From Woeseiaceae bacterium (lineage in GTDB: Bacteria; Pseudomonadota; Gammaproteobacteria; Steroidobacterales; Woeseiaceae): DNA of 5,472 nt. This document shows positions 1 to 5,472 of this stretch, in pieces. Every line of letters starts with the position of its first letter. Positions within the stretch are counted from its first letter, which is position 1. The stretch lies in NCBI GenBank assembly GCA_022866645.1, contig JALHUQ010000082.1, positions 1-5,472 on the forward strand, read 5' to 3'. Made by a program: the position numbers and the translations under genes. The notes beneath the pieces were generated by a model that saw nothing but the letters and a program-made list of their open reading frames with translations, was not told where the DNA came from and did not search any database.

Positions 1-2691
1 AAAGCGGCGACGCTCGCCTTTGCAGCGGCCAATCCGATTGACCGAAAAATATTCGATGTCCCTAATGCGCGCTTCGGCATCGTCACGACGGGCAAGGCGC
101 ACCTCGACCTGATGGAAGCACTGCGCCTGATCGGCATCGACGGCAGTAATGCCGAGAAAGCTGGCGTAGACGTTTATAAAGTTGGCATGGTCTGGCCGCT
201 GGAGCCGAACGGCGCTTTGAATTTCGTAACCGGTAAACACGAGGTTCTGGTCGTCGAAGAAAAGCGCGGCATTATCGAGAGTCAGTTCAAGGAACACTTC
301 TACGACTATCCCGGCCGCAAGCCGAAACGCATGGTGGGCAAGGAAGATGAAGACGGCCAGCGTCTGATTCCCTGGGTTGGAGAGCTGTCGCCGTTGCAAC
401 TGGCCGAGATCGTTGCGCGCCGTCTGGATAAGGAGTTCGGTGGCAACACCTACACGACGCGCGCAGACAAATTATTTGAAGATCGCGGCGCCGCCATTGA
501 AATTGATGGTGCGGAACGAGTGCCCTACTTCTGCTCGGGCTGCCCGCACAATACGTCAACGAAAGTGCCGGAAGGATCCAAGGCCCTTGCCGGTATCGGT
601 TGTCACTTCATGGCCAGCTGGATGGACCGCGATACCGACGGTCTGATCCAAATGGGCGGCGAAGGCGTCAATTGGATTACGCGATCAATTTTTAACGGCA
701 GGAAGCACATATTCCAGAATCTCGGCGATGGCACTTTTTACCATTCGGGTTCGCTGGCGATCCGACAAGCCGTCGCAGCGAAGACCAACATCACTTACAA
801 AATTCTGTATAACGACGCCGTAGCCATGACCGGCGGCCAACCGGTGGATGGGCCAATTTCGGTGCAGACCATCGCTCATACGGTCAGGTCCGAAGGCGTC
901 GAACGCATCGCACTGGTTTCCGACGAGCCGGAACTATTCGACGCTGGCGATTTTCCAGCCGGACTGACGATCTCGCATCGCAGAGACATGGATAAGGTGC
1001 AACGTGAATTGCGTGACATCCAGGGCGTAACCGTCCTCATCTACGCGCAAACCTGCGCCACGGAAAAGCGGCGACGACGAAAACGCGGCACGCTGGCAGA
1101 CCCCGGGAAGTTCGTTGTCATTAATGATCTCGTTTGCGAGGGCTGCGGTGACTGCTCGGTGGAATCCAATTGCCTGTCGGTGGTTCCCAAAGAAACACCG
1201 TTCGGCCGAAAACGCCAGATCGATCAAAACACCTGTAACAAGGATTACTCTTGTGTCAACGGTTTCTGCCCGAGCTTTGTCACGGTTGAAGGCGATGTCG
1301 CACGGCAGGCTGCAACGGCTTTGACAAGCCCGATCCTGATGCCACCAATAGACGAAATGCCGCAACCCCGGATTCCTGCGACGGGTTCCTGCTACGACCT
1401 GTTGGTTACCGGCGTCGGCGGGACCGGTGTTGTGACGATCGGCGCACTCATAACTATGGCGGCACACATCGAAGGCAAAGGCGCCAGCGTGTTGGACTTC
1501 ATGGGTTTCGCACAAAAGTTCGGCCCGGTATTGAGTTACATACGCATTGCACCTCACCCCTCGGATATCAATCAGGTCCGCATTGAAGCGGCACGTGCTG
1601 ATGCTTTGATCGGCTGCGATCTGGTCGTGAGCTCATCGCCAAAAGCGTCGCGAACCTACAGCAAGGACCACACGCGGGCCGTCGTTAACACAGCAGAAAT
1701 GCTCACTGCCGATTTCGTAAAGCATCGGGATGCTAATCTTCGAGTAGACGACAGAATAGGCGCAATTAGCGACGCAATCGGCGCAGCAAACTTGTCAACA
1801 CTGAATGCGAACAAGTTGGCCAACGAACTGCTGGGCGACACGATCTTTGCGAACGTGTTGCTACTGGGTTTTGCGTGGCAGAGCGGTCTGGTGCCGGTGT
1901 CGTTAATCGCATTGATGCGTGCGATCGAACTCAACGCCGTTGCTGTCGACAAGAACAAACTTGCGTTTACCTGGGGCCGAATGGCCGCGATCGACCCGGA
2001 TCAGATCACCCACGCACTGAACCGGGACAATGTCGACGACAAAACGCTGACCGCAGTCGTCGCGAGACGGCGTAGCTTTCTGGCCGAATACCAAAACGAG
2101 GCTCTTGCTGTCCGGTTCGAGGAGCGCGTTGAGACCGTCCGTAACTTTGAGACGGCTGCTGGCGGTCAAGGTGCACTGGCAGACGCTGTCGCCAGAACTT
2201 ACTTCAAGTTATTGAGCTATAAGGATGAATACGAGGTCGCCCGGCTGCACACAAGAAAGGAGTTCATCGACTCAGTGCGCAGCGAGTTCGGTGCAAAAGC
2301 GAAGTTTCGATTCCACCTTGCGCCACCGATATTAAATTCCGGTAAGGACGCCCGTGGCCGGCCGAGGAAGCGGGAGTTCGGTGCCTGGATCCTGCCCGTA
2401 TTTCGGGTGCTCGCGATGTTTCGAGGATTGCGTGGCTCGGCGTTCGATATTTTCGGCAAGACTGCTGAACGGCGAATGGAGCGCGCACTCAGAAAGGAAT
2501 ATGAGCTAGTGCTGGAGGAGCTTTTGCCCAAACTACAAGCGGATAACCTGCAGGAAATTACCGAACTGGTCGCCTTGTACATGAACATTCGCGGTTACGG
2601 TCCCGTCAAAGACGAGTCCGTTGATCTGGTCCGCCGTCAGGTCGCCGAACGTCTGCAACACCTGAGTCTCGAAGGCGCCATGGCGGCATAG
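1..2691 (+). CDS. Indolepyruvate (aryl-pyruvate) ferredoxin oxidoreductase, fused single-chain type; 5' end outside window
   Basis: The frame is open from base 1 to the TAG at 2689-2691 (896 residues). The first ATG at 112 is internal, because the residues before it (ending ARFGIVTTGKAHLDL) already match the family. Fused members are roughly 1150-1200 residues, so the N-terminal pyrimidine-binding domain is mostly missing. Seen in order, numbered within the fragment: a transketolase-C-like segment (about 40-100); CSGCPHN at 178-184; a thiamine diphosphate-binding region with GDG at 242-244 and Asn271; the basic EKRRRRKRG stretch; an iron-sulfur domain with Cys379, 382, 385, 391, 412, 418 and 423; a gamma domain starting with GVGGTG (471-476) and containing FAQKFG (503-508); and a C-terminal DUF6537-like region (about 690-890). 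The family oxidatively decarboxylates indolepyruvate or phenylpyruvate with CoA to aryl-acetyl-CoA, passing electrons to ferredoxin in the cytoplasm. No frameshift or lost key residue is visible. Substrate preference among aryl-pyruvates is not decidable here. Confidence 0.95.
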   Translation, partial: KAATLAFAAANPIDRKIFDVPNARFGIVTTGKAHLDLMEALRLIGIDGSNAEKAGVDVYKVGMVWPLEPNGALNFVTGKHEVLVVEEKRGIIESQFKEHFYDYPGRKPKRMVGKEDEDGQRLIPWVGELSPLQLAEIVARRLDKEFGGNTYTTRADKLFEDRGAAIEIDGAERVPYFCSGCPHNTSTKVPEGSKALAGIGCHFMASWMDRDTDGLIQMGGEGVNWITRSIFNGRKHIFQNLGDGTFYHSGSLAIRQAVAAKTNITYKILYNDAVAMTGGQPVDGPISVQTIAHTVRSEGVERIALVSDEPELFDAGDFPAGLTISHRRDMDKVQRELRDIQGVTVLIYAQTCATEKRRRRKRGTLADPGKFVVINDLVCEGCGDCSVESNCLSVVPKETPFGRKRQIDQNTCNKDYSCVNGFCPSFVTVEGDVARQAATALTSPILMPPIDEMPQPRIPATGSCYDLLVTGVGGTGVVTIGALITMAAHIEGKGASVLDFMGFAQKFGPVLSYIRIAPHPSDINQVRIEAARADALIGCDLVVSSSPKASRTYSKDHTRAVVNTAEMLTADFVKHRDANLRVDDRIGAISDAIGAANLSTLNANKLANELLGDTIFANVLLLGFAWQSGLVPVSLIALMRAIELNAVAVDKNKLAFTWGRMAAIDPDQITHALNRDNVDDKTLTAVVARRRSFLAEYQNEALAVRFEERVETVRNFETAAGGQGALADAVARTYFKLLSYKDEYEVARLHTRKEFIDSVRSEFGAKAKFRFHLAPPILNSGKDARGRPRKREFGAWILPVFRVLAMFRGLRGSAFDIFGKTAERRMERALRKEYELVLEELLPKLQADNLQEITELVALYMNIRGYGPVKDESVDLVRRQVAERLQHLSLEGAMAA

Positions 2692-2729
2692 TCCTCGGTT
2701 TCCGGCCCGCGCCGTGCCACCATGGCGAG
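2692..2729 (+). other. Short intergenic spacer between oxidoreductase and hydrolase genes
   Basis: The gap is 38 bases, with no hairpin followed by a T-run and no room for a normal promoter. The only purine-rich stretch before the next ATG is GGCGAG at 2724-2729, which abuts the start codon and so is badly placed for a ribosome binding site. Read-through from the upstream gene, and perhaps translational coupling, is the simplest reading. Confidence 0.5.
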
Positions 2730-3749
2730 ATGAGTATCGAATACGCATTCAGCGAAAGACCGGACGACGGCGCGACCCTGAATATTGCCGACGACATTGA
2801 ATGGCTGCGCATGCCGCTGCCGTTTTCGCTTAACCATATCAACCTCTGGTTGCTGAAGGACGGTGACCGCTGGGCGATTGTCGACACCGGCGTCGGTACC
2901 AGCGAAACGAAGGATCATTGGCACGCCGTCTTTGCAGGTACGATGGGTGGGAATCCTGCGTCGCAGGTTATCGCCACTCATATGCATCCGGACCATGTCG
3001 GTTGCGCTGGTTTTCTTGCACGACATTTCGATATCGATGTCTGGATGCCTCGCGACGAATATATGATGTGTCGAATTCTCGTCGCCGACACCGGGCGTGA
3101 CGCGCCGGAAGAAGGTGTGCGTTTTTACAAAAATGCAGGGTTTACGGACGAACAGCTTTTGAGCTATCAAAAAGCCTTCGGTTTCTTTGGCAAATTTGTG
3201 ACGCCATTGCCGGAAGCCTATGAGCGAATAAGCGACAACGACGTGCTTGTTATCGGGGAACATCGTTGGCACGTAATTTGTGGCGGTGGACATTCCCCGG
3301 AGCATGCTTGCCTGTACGATCGAGATCGCAATATCTTGATATCGGGCGATCAACTGCTGCCGACAATTTCATCCAACGTCAGCGTGTGGCCGACTGAGCC
3401 ACTCGCGAACCCCTTGCAGGATTGGTTTGATTCGCTGCACAAATTGCGAGCGGCTGTCCCTGAGGATGTACTTGTACTGCCCGCCCATGGCAAACCGTTT
3501 CGTGGCGCCCACGAAAGGATAGCGACGATGATTCGCGAGCACGAAGAACGGCTCGATATTTTGCACGAGTTTTGCGTCGAACCGCAGCGAGCTGTCGATG
3601 TATTCGCCGCCATATACCGCACCACAATTGATGACAAAAACCGTATTATGGCGACGGGTGAAGCCCTGTCGCACTTGAACTACCTTGTACGCGCCAGCGA
3701 ATTGCGCGCAGAATATCGAAACGAAGCGACCTGGTACCAGACATTATGA
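2730..3749 (+). CDS. Metallo-beta-lactamase-fold hydrolase (glyoxalase II/LACTB2-like superfamily), substrate unknown
   Basis: The protein has 339 residues and no signal peptide, so it is probably cytoplasmic. The fold's motifs occur in order: MPLPFSLNHINLWLL (28-42), VDTG (51-54), the metal motif THMHPDH giving His84, His86, Asp88 and His89, then His188 (GGGHSPEH), Asp207 (SGDQ) and His253 (PAHG). This is the full ligand set for a two-metal hydrolase, so it should be catalytic. About 99 residues separate His89 from His188; the stretch at about 110-165 is rich in charged and aromatic residues and is probably a helical insertion shaping the substrate pocket. The C-terminus (about 270-339, with HEERLDIL and ALSHLNYLV) resembles the winged-helix-like tail of LACTB2-type proteins. 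The ATG at 2730 was chosen because the same frame has no ATG, GTG or TTG between the previous gene's stop and that point. Known relatives cleave thioesters, esters, lactams or RNA; none can be chosen here. An antibiotic-resistance role is not supported. Confidence 0.93.
   Translation: MSIEYAFSERPDDGATLNIADDIEWLRMPLPFSLNHINLWLLKDGDRWAIVDTGVGTSETKDHWHAVFAGTMGGNPASQVIATHMHPDHVGCAGFLARHFDIDVWMPRDEYMMCRILVADTGRDAPEEGVRFYKNAGFTDEQLLSYQKAFGFFGKFVTPLPEAYERISDNDVLVIGEHRWHVICGGGHSPEHACLYDRDRNILISGDQLLPTISSNVSVWPTEPLANPLQDWFDSLHKLRAAVPEDVLVLPAHGKPFRGAHERIATMIREHEERLDILHEFCVEPQRAVDVFAAIYRTTIDDKNRIMATGEALSHLNYLVRASELRAEYRNEATWYQTL
3746..3749 (+). other. ATGA stop/start overlap joining hydrolase and transferase genes
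   Basis: The ATG of the transferase (3746-3748) overlaps the TGA of the hydrolase (3747-3749). The preceding 20 bases contain no clear Shine-Dalgarno match. Ribosomes finishing the hydrolase probably reinitiate here, which ties expression of the two genes together. Confidence 0.8.
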
Positions 3750-3796
3750 AAGCAATAACAACTTTTCTAAGTATCGCCCTGCTGTTGGCGTCATGC
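3746..3796 (+). other. Lipoprotein (type II) signal peptide of the gamma-glutamyltransferase
   Basis: The N-terminus MKAITTFLSIALLLASC has one Lys, a hydrophobic core (residues about 7-14) and a lipobox Leu14-Ala15-Ser16-Cys17. Signal peptidase II would cut before Cys17, which would be lipidated. The mature protein would begin Cys-Asp-Ser, followed by a Pro-rich linker (APPPR). Asp at +2 is the classical inner-membrane retention signal in enteric bacteria, so the enzyme may sit on the periplasmic face of the inner membrane. Confidence 0.85.
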
Positions 3797-5425
3797 GATA
3801 GTGCCCCGCCGCCCAGGATCGAACAGTCTGCAGTTGCTATGCCAGACTCGTATAGCGCAGTAGTCGCCTCTGATGTCCTGGCTTCAGGTGGTAATGCAGT
3901 CGACGCCGCGATCGCGGCTGCTTTTTCGCTCGCTGTGACGTTTCCTGAAGCCGGTAACATTGGCGGCGGTGGGTTCATGCTCGTCCATATGGATGGCGAA
4001 TCGAAGTTCATCGACTACCGTGAAACGGCGCCACTGCAAGCTCACAAAGATATGTATCTTGATGAGAACGGCGACGTTATTCCGCGCTCCAGCCTGGTCG
4101 GCCACCGTGCGGCCGGTGTGCCTGGTACCGTTGCCGGCATGTGGTTGGCCCACCAGCGTTACGGCAGCCTGCCCTGGGCTGATTTGCTCGCGCCGGCAAT
4201 TGAATTGGCGCGCGACGGTTTCGTAGTCTCACCTTCACTCGCGACCATGGCTGAGGAGGTGGCTGCATGGTACGACGAGGCAGTCGATTTCGAAGGGCAG
4301 TTCGGCAAACTTCGCGCCGGGGAAGTTTTCAAACAAGAGGATCTGGCCCGCACGCTGGAGCGCATTGCAGCGAAAGGCGCAGAGGAGTTTTATCGAGGTG
4401 AAACGGCGCAGCTCATTGTTGCAGAAATGCAGCGCGGCGACGGCCTGATTACCATGCAGGATCTTGATCGCTACGCGGTGGTCGTGCGTGAGCCATTGCG
4501 CGCCAAATGGCGCGACCTGGAGATCGTCTCTGCACCACCGCCAAGTTCCGGCGGCTTCGCCGTCATCCAACTGCTGAAGATGAAAGATTTCCTGAATCAC
4601 GAATTTGCAGGCGTCGCGCACAATTCGCCGCAGTACATACATTTGATTGCCGAAATCGAAAAGCGCGTTTTCGCGGACCGCGCCGAATACCTGGGTGATC
4701 CCGACTATGTCGATGTGCCAATTGAAACTCTAATCAGCGACGATTATCTACGCCGACGTGCCGCCGAAGTTAATCCGACGGCGATCTCAAAAATTGATGC
4801 TGTCGCACCGGGAATCGAGTCGCCCGAGACCACCCATTTTTCGATTCTGGACCGACATGGCAATGCGGTCTCAAATACCTACACGCTCAATTGGGCATTT
4901 GGCAGTGGCGTAGTCGTGAAAGGTGCTGGATTTCTTCTTAACGATGAGATGGACGACTTCAGCGCCAAACCCGGCGTGCCCAATATGTTCGGCGTCGTCG
5001 GCAGCACCGCTAATGAGATTCAACCCGGTAAACGCATGCTATCGTCCATGGCTCCGACGTTGTTACTTCGAGATGGCGAAGTCGAAATGGTCATCGGAAC
5101 GCCCGGCGGCTCGACTATATTCACATCGGTCTTTCAAACCATTACGAATATTTACGACTACGGCATGGAACCCGGTGCCGCCGTCGACGCGACGCGCTTT
5201 CATCACCAGCTAATCCCAGCCGACCTGATCACCTACAGCCCCGGCGTGCCATTGCCGGAGGAGACGATTTCAGCATTGGGTGATCTGGGGTACCGCGCCA
5301 TACCGCATGGCTGGGAGTTTGGCGATGTAAACGTCATCCTGCGAGAAAAGGGCGAGCTGAAAGCAGCGGCGGATTCGCGAAATCGAGGCGAAGCACGTAT
5401 CTCGCTTATGGAAGTCAGCCCTTAA
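3746..5425 (+). CDS. ggt: Gamma-glutamyltransferase (glutathione hydrolase), predicted lipoprotein
   Basis: The protein has 559 residues, normal for the family. These enzymes hydrolyse or transfer the gamma-glutamyl group of glutathione and gamma-glutamyl peptides; the precursor cleaves itself into two subunits. A lipoprotein signal (1-17) is followed by family motifs GNAVDAAIAAAF (49-60), PEAGNIGGGGFMLVH (67-81), YRETAP with Arg92 (equivalent to E. coli Arg114, which holds the substrate carboxylate), GVPGTVAGM (124-132) and PPPSSGGFAVIQLL (264-277). The predicted processing site is Glu361/Thr362 in ETTHFS. Thr362 would be the nucleophile, leaving a small subunit of 198 residues. Downstream lie Thr380 and Asn382 (YTLN), Glu401 and Asp404 (NDEMDDFS), Ser433-Ser434 (LSSM), and Gly454-Gly455 (TPGGS). 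Residues about 409-430 correspond to the lid loop over the active site, with Phe415 where E. coli has Tyr444. The start is supported by the lipoprotein signal and the ATGA overlap. All recognised catalytic positions are intact, so activity is expected. Confidence 0.96.
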   Translation: MKAITTFLSIALLLASCDSAPPPRIEQSAVAMPDSYSAVVASDVLASGGNAVDAAIAAAFSLAVTFPEAGNIGGGGFMLVHMDGESKFIDYRETAPLQAHKDMYLDENGDVIPRSSLVGHRAAGVPGTVAGMWLAHQRYGSLPWADLLAPAIELARDGFVVSPSLATMAEEVAAWYDEAVDFEGQFGKLRAGEVFKQEDLARTLERIAAKGAEEFYRGETAQLIVAEMQRGDGLITMQDLDRYAVVVREPLRAKWRDLEIVSAPPPSSGGFAVIQLLKMKDFLNHEFAGVAHNSPQYIHLIAEIEKRVFADRAEYLGDPDYVDVPIETLISDDYLRRRAAEVNPTAISKIDAVAPGIESPETTHFSILDRHGNAVSNTYTLNWAFGSGVVVKGAGFLLNDEMDDFSAKPGVPNMFGVVGSTANEIQPGKRMLSSMAPTLLLRDGEVEMVIGTPGGSTIFTSVFQTITNIYDYGMEPGAAVDATRFHHQLIPADLITYSPGVPLPEETISALGDLGYRAIPHGWEFGDVNVILREKGELKAAADSRNRGEARISLMEVSP

Positions 5426-5472
5426 GCCGGCACTACCACACGCTCCCGAGCGCAACCCTGATCGCCTCTCCA
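5426..5472. other. 3' tail without recognisable gene
   Basis: These 47 bases after the TAA stop show no start of a supported gene on either strand and no hairpin with a T-tract. A small palindrome, CGCTC-CC-GAGCG, lies at 5441-5452, but its loop is too tight and no T-run follows. Where the transcript ends cannot be seen. Confidence 0.4.

Noticed and set aside
112..114. ATG at 112 as the real start of the oxidoreductase
   Set aside because: The frame is open upstream to base 1 and the 37 residues before this ATG match the family, so this is an internal methionine of a gene cut by the window edge.
934..1557. 207-codon open frame on the minus strand within the oxidoreductase
   Set aside because: It is fully antisense to the iron-sulfur and gamma-domain coding region. 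Its translation has no recognisable motif.
2678..2727. Direct repeat of CCATGGCG at 2678-2685 and 2720-2727 around the first gene's stop codon
   Set aside because: Eight bases is short enough to arise by chance in GC-rich DNA, and one copy is coding sequence. No other copies or flanking structure support a site.
2637..3353. 238-codon open frame on the minus strand across the hydrolase gene start
   Set aside because: It lies antisense to the end of the oxidoreductase and the first half of the hydrolase, both of which have clear family motifs. Its translation shows no recognisable domain, so it is a shadow frame.
2730..3749. Hydrolase as an antibiotic-resistance beta-lactamase
   Set aside because: There is no signal peptide, and the THMHPDH motif, insertion and C-terminal tail fit the glyoxalase II/LACTB2-like branch rather than periplasmic class B beta-lactamases.
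5441..5452. Palindrome CGCTC-CC-GAGCG after the transferase stop, considered as a terminator
   Set aside because: The loop is only two bases (four if one pair is opened), the stem is short, and no T-tract follows on either strand.

Overview
The window reads as ordinary chromosomal metabolic DNA from a Gram-negative bacterium. It is probably a proteobacterium, plausibly an aerobic or marine gammaproteobacterium. This rests on three things: the fused, single-chain form of indolepyruvate ferredoxin oxidoreductase, a gamma-glutamyltransferase carrying a lipoprotein signal, and moderately GC-rich DNA with proteobacterial codon habits. A finer placement cannot be supported from sequence reading alone.

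Layout: three plus-strand genes fill almost the whole window. (1) Positions 1-2691 hold the 3' three quarters of a fused indolepyruvate (aryl-pyruvate) ferredoxin oxidoreductase; its start lies upstream of the window. (2) After a 38-base gap, 2730-3749 encodes a metallo-beta-lactamase-fold hydrolase with a complete set of two-metal ligands and unknown substrate. (3) Overlapping it by an ATGA junction, 3746-5425 encodes a gamma-glutamyltransferase predicted to be exported and lipid-anchored. The last 47 bases (5426-5472) hold no recognisable gene or strong terminator.

How they may work together: the spacing (38 bases, then a 4-base overlap), the shared strand and the absence of a visible terminator suggest one transcription unit. 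The oxidoreductase would convert aryl-pyruvates from transamination of aromatic amino acids to aryl-acetyl-CoA with reduction of ferredoxin. The transferase would release glutamate and other amino acids from glutathione or gamma-glutamyl peptides outside the cytoplasm. A shared theme of amino acid or peptide catabolism is possible but is inference. The hydrolase cannot be assigned a reaction.

I found no mobile element, CRISPR array, RNA gene, phage gene or evident new biological system. The most interesting points are modest: Asp at position +2 of the lipoprotein, the orphan-substrate hydrolase with a long insertion in its active-site region, and the unusual gene combination.
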